From contig NZ_BOQE01000001.1 in the NCBI RefSeq assembly GCF_023705585.1, forward strand, positions 186,001-250,000: a stretch of DNA of 64,000 bases, given 5' to 3'. Below the pieces are notes generated by a model. The model was not told the origin of the DNA, ran no database searches, and saw nothing but the letters and a program-made list of their open reading frames with translations. Shown here in pieces: positions 53,073 through 62,858 of this stretch. Origin of the DNA: Collibacillus ludicampi (lineage in GTDB: Bacteria; Bacillota; Bacilli; Tumebacillales; BOQE01). Numbering within the stretch: position 1 is the stretch's first letter; every line of letters begins with the position of its first letter. The position numbers and the translations under genes were made by a program.

Positions 53073-53101
53073 ATTATATCATGTCTGCCAATGTAAGTCA
53101 A
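53073..53101 (-). promoter_or_regulatory. Promoter of the desaturase gene
   Basis: TTGACT (53101-53096) and TATAAT (53078-53073) with exactly 17 bases between; near-consensus sigma-A. Confidence 0.75.
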
Positions 53102-53279
53102 CATTTGGAGCATATTTTGGATTGAATTAAAAAAAGGATGCGCTTCAAAGTACGCCTCTACTTTCTTTTTCAGCATTTAAATCTGAACCTCAACGCAGGA
53201 ATGAACCTATTTTCTCAAGCATGAATATACTACTGGTATCATGGGTCCTGATTAGGCAAACTCTCCCTTATTGATGCCA

Positions 53280-53416
53280 TAAGCCACCTTTTCAGGTGGT
53301 GTTTTTGTTTCGATTCTTTTCGAATAACTTAGCGGCGTTTACTATATTGCCGTTTCATTTACTCATTCCTTTTTGCCTGCCTATTTTTTTAAAGACCACC
53401 GATCAGGTGGCTCTTT
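53280..53416 (+). terminator. Two similar hairpins with T runs
   Basis: CCACCT-TTTC-AGGTGG followed by TGTTTTTGTTT (53283-53310) and CCACC-GATCA-GGTGG followed by CTCTTTTTT (53393-53416). The pair, 110 bases apart, frames a piece with no visible gene; both act on plus-strand transcripts. Confidence 0.6.
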
Positions 53417-53600
53417 TTTCCTTTCTGTAGCCGATCGTGGTTTATTTCCTCTCCATAATCCAAATGAAAACACAATTGCCTCACTTGTTTCGGTGGAGGC
53501 TTTGCCGCCGCGATCCAGACCTTCATCCCTGCGGTCAGGATAGGAAGGGATTGAGCCCTTTGTAGCTTTACCCCGCTACAAGTTTTACGAGTGCTCAATC
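53417..53600 (-). ncRNA. Structured segment resembling an IS200/IS605 3' end or omega RNA
   Basis: Several nested inverted repeats: GGATTGAGC / GCTCAATCC enclosing TTGTAGC / GCTACAA, CCTTCATCC / GGATAGGAAGG, and GCCTCC / GGAGGC. The minus-strand text (GCGGGGTAAAGCTACAAAGG, then GCAAAGCCTCCACCGAAAC) recalls the right end of TnpB-type elements, where the guide RNA lies, but no TnpB or TnpA gene remains. From memory only; a different ncRNA is possible. Confidence 0.35.
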
Positions 53601-53862
53601 CTGAGAAGGTACAGAGTAATCTATATGATTTGCCGCTCGCTTTGTTCTCGTTGAACTCATTGAGAGCCTTTACAATGCCGCTTTGTAGAGCAGGCTTAAC
53701 CGTCTACGCCTTAACAGCTAGCAACTTATATGCTCTCAAACTCACTCTATACCATTACAAGTTCCTCGCCTGTGAGGTCTTTATTAACTTTATATTATTC
53801 ATACTATAATTGCGTTCGCCAAGAAATTGATGATGAGAAACTAAAATCAGAATTTATCCGAA

Positions 53863-54452
53863 TTACTCTAACCCCATCTCCGTCTTGGACTCTACACCTA
53901 GTTGTTTATCCTGACGCTCTTCGGTACTAAACGTAATAAGTATGTCCTTTCCTGTCGATGAATCTTCCCATTCGTAAACCGCCGATGACACGTAAGTACT
54001 CAATAATCAGACTGCTTAACACCCGTACCGAGAATCGCTTCTACCTCCGCTAACGTCATCCCTTTTTGAATTTTTTCGTAGTTAGCGAGTGTGAGTTTAT
54101 TCGCATCTGTACTAGTTGAAGAATTGTCATTTCCGCTGTTATTATCATTTGTAGTGCTACCGTTGGTATTACCATTCGTATTACCGCCCCCTAACATCCC
54201 TGCTTCGGACAAATTTTTGAGGACTGCAGCAAGTTGTGCACGAGTCACAGGCTCATTAGGAGCAAAATTACCATTACCCATACCGCTCATGAGACCTTTT
54301 TCTGCTACCCAGTTTACGGCATTCGCGTACCATGCCGATGAGTTCACATCTGCGAATACTTGTCCCGCCGCGTGTACTATGCCTAGACCTGTTGTAGCGA
54401 CCACACCGACAGCCGCCCCTAGAAATACGCTTTTAATATCGAACTTTTTCAT
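53863..54452 (-). pseudogene. SLH-domain protein gene broken by a frameshift
   Basis: Start at ATG 54452: signal peptide (about 1-28), one SLH motif (VFADVNSSAWYANAVNWVAE...PVTRAQLAAVLKNL), an Asn/Ser/Thr/Gly-rich linker, then LTLANYEKIQKGMTLAEVEAILGTG typical of small BLIP/OmlA-like lipid or wall domains. It stops at 54000, mid-domain; a minus-one shift there continues STYVSSAVYEWEDSSTGKDI to a stop at 53863, restoring a normal C-terminus. A single-base deletion, or sequencing error, is the simplest reading. Confidence 0.75.
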
Positions 54453-54477
54453 GTATGTACTCTACCTCCATAAATGA

Positions 54478-54836
54478 AATCTAAGAGGAATATATAGTAC
54501 AATAGAACGTTATGAAAAGCGGTACATTACGGTATAAGTGGATTGAGTTACCGTATCCCTTTTGGTATGATGTGATAGCCGCATTAACTGCGACCCTCAG
54601 TGACCACCTTCCGTTAATGATGACCTCGATTATGTTTCTCCTGATAATTGAGTCGCTCCTTTCAATTCAGCTGTTTAAAGTTAATTGAAGCAAAACAAGG
54701 GCGGATTCCAGTACCCACCCTTCCGTATCTTATGGTTCAGGCATATAACCTATCACAGTACCGAGCCTATTTACAAGGATCAGCTTTAAGGAAGAAGTAC
54801 CTAGGTCAATGCCTGGTAAGGTATCCATTTCATTTC
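54478..54836. other. Spacer with a possible 58-codon frame
   Basis: A plus-strand frame 54512-54688 (MKSGTLRYKWIELPYPFWYD..., a hydrophobic second half) has no ribosome site close to its ATG, so coding is doubtful. Otherwise nothing recognised; the stretch separates the SLH pseudogene from the sugar cluster. Confidence 0.35.
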
Positions 54837-55811
54837 CTACGTACGTGTACGTAGCCGATCCAGCAGAACGGCAATTACGATGACCGCACCTTTTACAACA
54901 AGCTGCCAATAGTAACTTACATCCATCAAGGTCAGCCCATTACCGAGAATTCCCATAATCAGAGCACCAATAATCGTTCCCAAAATCGAACCTACACCTC
55001 CAGTAAAACTTGTGCCACCCAAAATCACGGCTGCAATAGCATCGAGTTCAAACCCGATCCCGGCGGTCGGCTGTCCCGAGAAAAGACGACCTGCCAGAAC
55101 CACACCTGCAAGCCCGGATAACAATCCGCTGATCGCATAGACGGAAATCAGAGTGCCTTCCACTTTAATTCCCGTAAGACGTGCCGCTTCTTCGTTTCCG
55201 CCAATCGCGTACACATGTCGACCGAACATGGTATATTTCAAGATAAAAAAGGAAGCAGCATAAACCAGAGCCATAATATAAATTGGTGTCGGAACCGAAG
55301 CAACAGAACCTGCACCAAGGAATTTAAACAAGTTCGATTGCAAAACGATCGGATATCCCCCGCTGATCACATACGCAAGTCCCCTTACGTACGTATAACT
55401 TCCCAGTGTCACAATAAAAGATGGAAGCTTTGTTTTTGCCGTCAAAAAACCATTTAACATACCAGCAAGAAGTCCGACCAATATTCCGGCAAGCATGGCA
55501 ACCAGCGGATTCACCTTATGGGTGAGCATAACCGATACTACTCCGGATAATGCCAGTATTGAGCCGACCGACAAGTCGATTCCACCGGTCAAAATTACAA
55601 ACGTCATTCCTGCTGCAAGGATGGCAATAATCGAGATTTGTTTCAAAACGTTTAGTATATTGTTGACCTCCAAAAAATTGGGCGAGAGAAAAGACAGGAT
55701 GATGCAAAGCATAAGCAGTATGATCAGCATCCCTAGTTTATTCCAAATAGAACCGATATTGTACATAAGCTTCAGATTCGTGTTATTGGAGACCTGTGTT
55801 TGCGAATTCAT
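54837..55811 (-). CDS. Sugar ABC transporter permease (RbsC family)
   Basis: A 324-residue permease with eight to ten helices and the RbsC-type motif GGIDLSVGSILALSGV near residue 75 and GTSFTGGVGSILGT near residue 270. Works with the ATPase and binding protein upstream. Its ATG overlaps the ATPase stop (ATGA). Last gene of the cluster. Confidence 0.94.
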   Translation of the reverse strand: MNSQTQVSNNTNLKLMYNIGSIWNKLGMLIILLMLCIILSFLSPNFLEVNNILNVLKQISIIAILAAGMTFVILTGGIDLSVGSILALSGVVSVMLTHKVNPLVAMLAGILVGLLAGMLNGFLTAKTKLPSFIVTLGSYTYVRGLAYVISGGYPIVLQSNLFKFLGAGSVASVPTPIYIMALVYAASFFILKYTMFGRHVYAIGGNEEAARLTGIKVEGTLISVYAISGLLSGLAGVVLAGRLFSGQPTAGIGFELDAIAAVILGGTSFTGGVGSILGTIIGALIMGILGNGLTLMDVSYYWQLVVKGAVIVIAVLLDRLRTRT

Positions 55812-57355
55812 TGTATCTCCCCCGTCGCATAGTACATGATTTTTTCCTGGGTTGCTTCCTCGCGGGATAGGTTGGCCCTGATTCTTCCTTCGTGCATCAC
55901 GAGAATCCGATCACTGACTCCTAATATTTCCGGGAGTTCGGAAGAAATCATAAGGATCCCGAGGCCTGTTTTCGCTAATTCGTGCATAATTTTGTGAATT
56001 TCGGTCTTTGCGCCGACATCAACACCTCGTGTTGGTTCATCCAAAAGCAAGACTTTCGGTTGAATGGACAACCAACGGGCGAGGACCACTTTTTGCTGGT
56101 TACCGCCGCTTAAGTTCACTACTTTTTGGTCAGGTGACGAAACTTTTATTCCAAGTTTTTGAATATATTCCTGAGATCTTTTATTGATCGTGTTCCACTG
56201 CAGTATCCCAGTCTTTCTGAAGTTTCGGAGTACCGCCATAAGGATGTTTTCTTTTACGGACATTTCAAGGAAGAGTCCTTGTTCCTTGCGGCTTTCGGGC
56301 ACAAGTGCAATTCCATTGGCTATGGCATCGACCGGGGAGTTGATATTCACCTTTTTACCTTCAATAAAAATCTCACCGCCGGTTCGCTCCGTACAACCAA
56401 AGATCGCACGAACCAATTCGGTTCTCCCCGCCCCGACCAAGCCCGCAAGCCCTACAACTTCACCGGGATAGACCTTGAGATCCACATTTTTGACAATCTT
56501 CTTATCCGAGATCCCCTTCACTTCAAGAATCGGTTTTTTATCCTGAACGCTCACCTGAACGTCCTGTCTTTGGAAAAGCTCTTTAAGCTCGCGCCCCACC
56601 ATGAGCTGTACCAGACGCTCTGGGTTGGTGTCCCCGATCGGCATGCTTGCTATCCATTGCCCGTCGCGCAGTACTGTACAACGATCTGACACTTTAAAAA
56701 TCTCATCCATACGATGCGATATATAAACAATAGCGACACCTTGTTGTTTGAGATCATTGATTATTCCGAACAATTTGTCGATTTCCTTATCCGTGAGCGT
56801 AGCCGTTGGTTCATCCATAATCAAAACCTCTGCTTTAAAGGATAAGGAACGGGCGATCTCAACCATCTGTTGTTGCGCGACACTGAGAGAGGAAACGAGG
56901 GTACGAGGATTCAAATCTGAACCGATCGACTTTAAAAGAGCATCAGCCCGTTCGTGAATTTCTTTCCAATTTATCATGCCAAAGCGGTTTTTGGGCAATT
57001 TGGTACCCATTAAAATATTTTCACCGATAGTCAAATTCGGAGAAAGGTTGAGTTCCTGATGTATCACACTTATGCCGTTGGCTCTCGCTTCAAGAGGATT
57101 CGACCAAACAACCTGTTTCCCCTTGTATTCAATCATTCCGGAGTCGGGGAGGTAAACGCCTGAAAGAATTTTCATTAGAGTTGACTTTCCGGCACCGTTT
57201 TCCCCCATGAGAGCATGAACCTCACCCTTGTAAAGTTCAATCTGTACATTGTCCAAAGCCTTCACGCCGGGAAATCTCTTGCTGATACCTGTCATGCGAA
57301 GAATTACCGGAGACCCAGTTGAATTTTGTTCATGCACTATTTCTGTCTGCAGCAT
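55808..57355 (-). CDS. Sugar ABC transporter ATPase (RbsA family)
   Basis: A 515-residue tandem ATPase: Walker A GENGAGKST near residue 52, LSVAQQQMVEIARSL and LIMDEPTATLT in the first half; second half with GLVGAGRTEL, LSGGNQQKVVLARWL and LLLDEPTRGVD. The degenerate second Walker A is normal for the family. AAGGAGGGG precedes the ATG. Confidence 0.95.
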   Translation of the reverse strand: MLQTEIVHEQNSTGSPVILRMTGISKRFPGVKALDNVQIELYKGEVHALMGENGAGKSTLMKILSGVYLPDSGMIEYKGKQVVWSNPLEARANGISVIHQELNLSPNLTIGENILMGTKLPKNRFGMINWKEIHERADALLKSIGSDLNPRTLVSSLSVAQQQMVEIARSLSFKAEVLIMDEPTATLTDKEIDKLFGIINDLKQQGVAIVYISHRMDEIFKVSDRCTVLRDGQWIASMPIGDTNPERLVQLMVGRELKELFQRQDVQVSVQDKKPILEVKGISDKKIVKNVDLKVYPGEVVGLAGLVGAGRTELVRAIFGCTERTGGEIFIEGKKVNINSPVDAIANGIALVPESRKEQGLFLEMSVKENILMAVLRNFRKTGILQWNTINKRSQEYIQKLGIKVSSPDQKVVNLSGGNQQKVVLARWLSIQPKVLLLDEPTRGVDVGAKTEIHKIMHELAKTGLGILMISSELPEILGVSDRILVMHEGRIRANLSREEATQEKIMYYATGEIQ

Positions 57356-57400
57356 GTATCTCCCCTCCTTGAACCAATGTTCAAGTCAAAAATTAGTTGA

Positions 57401-57423
57401 ATGCGGTCCTCCTTTAGAACCGC
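57401..57423 (-). promoter_or_regulatory. Hairpin between binding-protein and ATPase genes
   Basis: TGCGGT pairs with ACCGCA, with AAAGGAGG in the loop. Such intercistronic stems often protect the upstream binding-protein mRNA; no T run is present. Confidence 0.5.
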
Positions 57424-57447
57424 ACCCCTTTTAATCGGTCTTTCTTT

Positions 57448-58419
57448 CTACCAACCTTTATAACTATCGACTGTCTCTTGAGTAACGAGTTCGACAGGAA
57501 CTTTGACTACTTTCTCAACTTGTTCTCCCTTTTTTATCTTCAAACCGATCTCTACAGCCTTTTTAATCATTTCATTCGGGTGTTGAGCCGCACTTGCCGC
57601 GAAACTCTTCTTCTCTTGCAGCGTTTTCACTGCTTCAGGGGCACCATCGACACCAACGATAAAGAACTCCTTATCACGACCTGCCTGTTCAGCTGCAATC
57701 TTTGCTCCAAGTGCCTCCGGGTCATTGATTCCGAATACAGCATTGATTGTTCCTTTGGGATTCGCTTGCAGGATGGTCTCCATCAAGCTAAGCGCTTTCT
57801 CTCGCGAACCTTCCCCATTTTGCTTCGCAATCACCTTGATATCGGTTCCTTTAAGGGCATCTTCAAACCCTTTTACACGGTCGATCACAGCAGTTACCGG
57901 AGGACCATCAAGTATCACGACATTACCTTTTCCATTTAAGCGTTTTACGAGATATTCACCAACTATTTTCCCAGCTTGATAGTTATCAGAGGTAACTGTC
58001 GCGTCCACTCCGCCTTCGGCTCCTACGTCAACCGCAATAACCGGAATGTTGGCAGCTTTTGCCTCTTGAACGGCCCCAGCAATCCCCTTCGAGTCAACCG
58101 CATTCAGGAGAATCAAATCTACCTTTTTGGTAATAAAATCTTCAATCTGAGCGGTTTGCTTTGCCAAATCGTAGTCTCCGCTAACGGTTATAACTTCTGC
58201 GTTAATCTGCTTTGCCGCTTCTTCAGCTCCCTTTGACATGGAAACAAAGAAAGGATTGCTTAAAGTACCCACAGTTAACCCAATTTTCAATTTCTTTTCG
58301 GCACTTGTCTGGTCGCTTCCGGAAGCCGCCGGCTTATCATTTCCTCCGCCGCCACATGCGGTCAAAAGCAGCATGGATGTCATTGCCAACGCAGAAAAAA
58401 ATTTTAATCCTTTTTTCAT
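57448..58419 (-). CDS. Sugar-binding lipoprotein (RbsB family)
   Basis: A 323-residue periplasmic-binding type 1 protein with lipobox LLTACG (Cys22) and the RbsB-like LTVGTLSNPFFVSMSKGAEEAAK, VDLILLNAVDSKGI, FIVGVDGAPEAVK. It captures the sugar outside the membrane. GGGGGAG lies five bases before the ATG. A perfect cre site is 65 bases upstream. Confidence 0.94.
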   Translation of the reverse strand: MKKGLKFFSALAMTSMLLLTACGGGGNDKPAASGSDQTSAEKKLKIGLTVGTLSNPFFVSMSKGAEEAAKQINAEVITVSGDYDLAKQTAQIEDFITKKVDLILLNAVDSKGIAGAVQEAKAANIPVIAVDVGAEGGVDATVTSDNYQAGKIVGEYLVKRLNGKGNVVILDGPPVTAVIDRVKGFEDALKGTDIKVIAKQNGEGSREKALSLMETILQANPKGTINAVFGINDPEALGAKIAAEQAGRDKEFFIVGVDGAPEAVKTLQEKKSFAASAAQHPNEMIKKAVEIGLKIKKGEQVEKVVKVPVELVTQETVDSYKGW

Positions 58420-58484
58420 TCGAACTCCCCCTAAAATTTTTTGGATTTGATAGAGTTTTTTCTACAAACTAGCAACCGGAAAAA

Positions 58485-58498
58485 TGTAATCGCTTTCA
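58485..58498 (-). promoter_or_regulatory. cre site (CcpA operator)
   Basis: TGAAAGCGATTACA fits the cre consensus TGWAANCGNTNWCA at every position. It lies between the isomerase stop and the binding-protein gene. Confidence 0.8.
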
Positions 58499-58505
58499 CC
58501 ACCAC

Positions 58506-59060
<555 letters not shown>

Positions 59061-59825
59061 TTACACAAGTATAAGATGCGGACGCAGTTTTGCTTCAAAC
59101 TGATCCTTATATTGGCTGTCCAATTCCTCCGTCGTTATGATTGCATCCACACGTTCCCATGAAGCAAAAACACTAAAAGATGTAGCTTCAAACTTCGTAT
59201 GATCTGCCACAACGTAAACTTTCTCGGCAATTTGCATCATGGTTCTCTTTATTTCTCCCTCGGCCATATTCGAGTTCATCAATCCTCGCTCCATAGACAA
59301 TCCGCTGCATCCGATAAAAGCATGATCCACTCGAAGTGCCTGTAAAAACTGAACCGTAGCGTGTCCTACGAGAGATTGGGTTGAATGACGGACATCCCCA
59401 CCGGTCATTACAATCTCAATATTGGGGTTTTGCAAGAGAATCGAAGCGATATTAATTGCATTCGTGACAACAGTTATATTTTTTCTGCCGAGAAATTTTT
59501 TGGCGATTTCGAGAGTCGTAGTTCCTGCATCCAAGAGAACCGAGTCCCCGTCATTGACAAGAGAGGAAGCTTTCTCTGCAATTCGTTCTTTTTCTTGTTT
59601 TTGACTGTCTTCGCGAACGGAAAGCAGAATATCCTTGTCCCTGTCCGGCAGATAGATGGCACCGCCATGGACACGCTTGACCAGCCCAATATTCTCCAAG
59701 TGACTAAGATCGCGGCGTACTGTCATGTCAGAAACATGAAATTGATCCATCAGATCCTGAACGGTGACAGTTCCCTTAGACTGTATATACTGTTTCATTT
59801 GAGCCTGCCTTGCGTTATTGAGCAT
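59061..59825 (-). CDS. DeoR-family regulator of the sugar cluster
   Basis: A 254-residue DeoR protein: HTH at residues about 20-45 (VSDMTVRRDLSHLENIGLVKRVHGGA) and the sugar-phosphate domain with DAGTTTLEIAKKF and TGGDVRHSTQSLVG. Presumed repressor relieved by a phosphorylated intermediate of the encoded pathway. GTGAGGTAAGGAA precedes the ATG. Confidence 0.92.
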   Translation of the reverse strand: MLNNARQAQMKQYIQSKGTVTVQDLMDQFHVSDMTVRRDLSHLENIGLVKRVHGGAIYLPDRDKDILLSVREDSQKQEKERIAEKASSLVNDGDSVLLDAGTTTLEIAKKFLGRKNITVVTNAINIASILLQNPNIEIVMTGGDVRHSTQSLVGHATVQFLQALRVDHAFIGCSGLSMERGLMNSNMAEGEIKRTMMQIAEKVYVVADHTKFEATSFSVFASWERVDAIITTEELDSQYKDQFEAKLRPHLILV

Positions 59826-59852
59826 TTCCTTACCTCACGTTTCTAAAAAATT

Positions 59853-59881
59853 TTGTCAAAAAATATTTAAATATCTATAAT
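59853..59881 (+). promoter_or_regulatory. Promoter-like sequence antisense to the SIS gene
   Basis: TTGTCA-N17-TATAAT on the plus strand, pointing into the 3' end of the SIS gene. In an AT-rich spacer it may be chance. Confidence 0.3.
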
Positions 59882-59967
59882 ATTTCTGATAATTCTCGTT
59901 TTAATCACTCTCAAACGAAAAACAATCTATTTCTACAATACTTATACAAAAACAAACATGATAAGTA

Positions 59968-60630
59968 CTAAATCTTTCTCCAAGCTTCTTCTACTTCCAT
60001 AACCATGCACAATGCATGATAAATCGGAAGATGGTATTCCTGAATAAAAGGGGTGGATGACGCTGGAACGCAAATGCAAACATCCACGATCTCTTTTAAA
60101 TACCCTCCGCTTTTCCCCGTAAAAGCGACCGTTCTCATGCCAAATGCTTGTGCCACCTTCATTGCGTAAACCACATTTTTCGAATTTCCGGAAGTACTTA
60201 ACCCGACAACAATATCTCCAGGATTCCCATATCCATATACTTGTTGAGCAAAAACAAGTTCCGGATCCACATCATTATGAAAAGCGGTCATAAACGCGCT
60301 TTGGCTGACCAAAGAAATTGCCGGAAAACTGCATTGCAGATGATCTGCAAGGTATCCGCCTACTGACGGGTTGTCGGTCGTCACCCTGAAAATTCGATCA
60401 CGGTCCTCAACAGGCAGCGGACGTTTGCTCATGAAGCCTTTCACCAGTTCGCCAACCATGTGCTCTGCATCCGCCGCACTGCCTCCATTGCCACAAATCA
60501 ATAATTTCCGTCCGCTACGAAAACACTCAAGCCACAATTGTGCAGCATCCTCAATAGCTTGACGGCATTCGTTCAAAGCGGGGTGGCGAAGGATTAATTC
60601 ATCAAAAATCCTTACACTCTTCGCTTTCAT
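59968..60630 (-). CDS. SIS-domain phosphosugar isomerase (GmhA-like)
   Basis: A 220-residue SIS protein with LLICGNGGSAADAEHMVGEL near residue 45 and VGLSTSGNSKNV near residue 142, the phosphosugar-binding loops; EYHLPIYHALCMVME near the end matches the GmhA metal/catalytic region. GmhA isomerises sedoheptulose 7-phosphate; the substrate here need not be the same. AAGGGGTG precedes the ATG. Confidence 0.88.
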   Translation of the reverse strand: MKAKSVRIFDELILRHPALNECRQAIEDAAQLWLECFRSGRKLLICGNGGSAADAEHMVGELVKGFMSKRPLPVEDRDRIFRVTTDNPSVGGYLADHLQCSFPAISLVSQSAFMTAFHNDVDPELVFAQQVYGYGNPGDIVVGLSTSGNSKNVVYAMKVAQAFGMRTVAFTGKSGGYLKEIVDVCICVPASSTPFIQEYHLPIYHALCMVMEVEEAWRKI

Positions 60631-60636
60631 ACTTGT

Positions 60637-61629
60637 TCACCCCTTGATAGTGGATTCCATTGCCTTATGAGAGGCGACCGACAACGCTGCATAGTCTCCC
60701 AATCGCTCACCAAGTCTGGCAGGGACGATCTGGCATACTTTCCTGGAATAAAAAAGCGCCTCAGATTCAACCACTTTCGTAACAATAGGCGCCAAAATTT
60801 CTTCCTGGCGTACATAAATACTACCCAAAACAATTTTCTGCGGATTTAGAATGTCGATTAGAATCGACAATCCTCTTCCCAGATAGTAACCAACCTCTTG
60901 ATAGATCGCTTTGGCGACCGGGTCACCAGTCTGTAACGCTTCCGCCACCGTTTTTGCCGATAGTTTTTCAAACTCCTGCGAGGTTTTGCACCACCAGACT
61001 TCTTCCCCTTGCTGCTGCTTTTCCAATATAATGTTTTTCGCTAATTGAGAAATTCCCCCTCCACTGCAGAAACCTTCAAATGAGCCGCGTTTTCCAAAAC
61101 CAACAGGACCATTTTTTTCTAAACGGATGTGACCGACTTCTCCCGCCATGTCATTGGTACCGCTGTATAGCTGTCCGTTTAAAATCAGGCCTGCCCCCAT
61201 CCCTGTACCGAACGTTAAAAAAATCATATTTTTTGTGCCTTTTCCTGCTCCCCACTTCCATTCCGCCAATGCACAAGCGTTAGCGTCGTTTTGAATCGCG
61301 GCCGGGATCCCAAACTTTTGTTGGAAATGAGCCACGATCGGAACACGGTTCCACCCCGGCAGGTTAGGCGGTGAAAGAATCATTCCATTACGGCTGTCTA
61401 GCGGGCCTCCACAACTAATTCCCAAAGCGGCTACATCTCTCCTTCCCGAAACATGTTGCCGGATTAAGGAATCGGCCAGACTCTCAATTTTATTTATAGT
61501 TTCGGTATAAGCGTTACCGGATATCGTTTGAAACTCCCGGCGATCTATAATTTCCACTTGGCCGGATTCCTCCTTGCCAAGGATAACTGCTGTTTTCGTG
61601 CCACCGATATCTATACCAAGCAGAAACAT
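60637..61629 (-). CDS. ROK-family sugar kinase
   Basis: A 330-residue ROK kinase: ATP-binding GIDIGGTKTAVILG at the start, NDANACALAEWKWGAG with the catalytic Asp, GTGMGAGLILNGQL and GEVGHIRL; the CxCGxxGC zinc motif of classical ROK proteins is reduced (GFCSGGGISQ), so zinc binding is uncertain. Starts 2 bases after the PfkB stop and ends 6 bases before the SIS start. Confidence 0.9.
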   Translation of the reverse strand: MFLLGIDIGGTKTAVILGKEESGQVEIIDRREFQTISGNAYTETINKIESLADSLIRQHVSGRRDVAALGISCGGPLDSRNGMILSPPNLPGWNRVPIVAHFQQKFGIPAAIQNDANACALAEWKWGAGKGTKNMIFLTFGTGMGAGLILNGQLYSGTNDMAGEVGHIRLEKNGPVGFGKRGSFEGFCSGGGISQLAKNIILEKQQQGEEVWWCKTSQEFEKLSAKTVAEALQTGDPVAKAIYQEVGYYLGRGLSILIDILNPQKIVLGSIYVRQEEILAPIVTKVVESEALFYSRKVCQIVPARLGERLGDYAALSVASHKAMESTIKG

Positions 61630-61631
61630 CC

Positions 61632-62843
61632 TTAAAACCCCTTGTTAACAGTCGAATCATTGGGACCTATCCATAGTTGGTGTTCTTTGTCCCAAACCCA
61701 TCCCAAAAACTTTCTGTTAATCGGAAGGCGTTCCCAACCGTCGGCAATTCTTTTCTGCACTTTATCCCAATGTAGAAGACCGCTGAGAGAATCCATCCTT
61801 TCTACGCAACATGCTCCTACAGCAACCGCACTGTTCAAAACTTTTTCCGGCGGCAGCCCTCTTAAAAGTCCGGCAAGAAATCCGGCTATCGTGCTATCCC
61901 CCGCCCCGGTTGTTCCTGCCACACGGGTTTTATAGCAGGGTACCCATAATTCCCGGTTTGCCCACAAATCGCTTTGAATTCTAAGCAAATCACTGATCTG
62001 TTTGATTTTACTTTCTGTACCCGTTCGCAGATATAATCCCGAATCCCCCAGTTTTAACCCAATGATCGGGCAACCCATTTCTAGCAGGCTTTCTGCCAAT
62101 TCCTGAATCATCTTTTCACTCACAAGGGATAGGACATGTCCCTCAACGGATTGATGCAGGAGTTGTTCATACAGATCCCTTTTTAGCATAAACATCGTTT
62201 CTTCGAAACTGGGCAGAAAAATATCGACATAAGCTAATGAAGCACGTAACAAAGCATGCCAATCCACTTGGCCTGCAGCGGAATTCGCGTCGGGCATCGC
62301 CATGTCTAACGAGGTGACAAGTCCCTGAGTCTTGACTTTACGCATCAGATCAACAAGCTGTTCGCCATTGTCACGGAACATTTCTTTCATTATAGGAGGG
62401 TATCCGAAGTGAAACATCCGCGCCCCTTGTAAGCGGTAACATTGAACGTCCTCAGATTGAGACGTATGGTTTGCCCCTGGATAATGGAGAAAAATCCGAT
62501 CCACTCCCGGCAAGTTCAAGACGATTGAGTAGGAACTGTCTTCACCTGGGGCCACAATCATTCCTTCCGCCAATACAGGATCCATTTTTCGCAATAAATC
62601 CAGGATCACCCGCCCAAACTCATCATCCCCGACTTTCCCTATTAAGCGGGTAGACACTCCCAAGCGATGCAGACCCAATCCCGTGTTTGAGACTGCTCCT
62701 CCTGTTGAAATCGTCACACCTCCGACTTCGTTCAACCGCCCGGGAATAAAAAATTGGGTGGGTGTCTTTCCCTCCGGCAAATCGGGGATCACATCCAAAC
62801 AGATGTGTCCCGCGACAACGATTTCCGGTTGAATCGATGTCAT
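61632..62843 (-). CDS. PfkB-family carbohydrate kinase
   Basis: About 403 residues from ATG 62843 (GGAGTGGAGG upstream). A ribokinase-like fold with STGGAVSNTGLGLHRLG near residue 45 and the catalytic GAGD of VAGTTGAGDSTIAGFLAG near residue 315. It is longer than a usual ribokinase (about 300) by a C-terminal stretch (WVWDKEHQLWIGPND) and an insert around residue 270. Substrate unknown. Confidence 0.88.
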   Translation of the reverse strand: MTSIQPEIVVAGHICLDVIPDLPEGKTPTQFFIPGRLNEVGGVTISTGGAVSNTGLGLHRLGVSTRLIGKVGDDEFGRVILDLLRKMDPVLAEGMIVAPGEDSSYSIVLNLPGVDRIFLHYPGANHTSQSEDVQCYRLQGARMFHFGYPPIMKEMFRDNGEQLVDLMRKVKTQGLVTSLDMAMPDANSAAGQVDWHALLRASLAYVDIFLPSFEETMFMLKRDLYEQLLHQSVEGHVLSLVSEKMIQELAESLLEMGCPIIGLKLGDSGLYLRTGTESKIKQISDLLRIQSDLWANRELWVPCYKTRVAGTTGAGDSTIAGFLAGLLRGLPPEKVLNSAVAVGACCVERMDSLSGLLHWDKVQKRIADGWERLPINRKFLGWVWDKEHQLWIGPNDSTVNKGF

Positions 62844-62858
62844 ATACGCCTCCACTCC

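Noticed and set aside
53389-53598. 69-codon minus frame in the structured region
   Set aside because: It follows the stems of the inverted repeats and has no ribosome site or domain.
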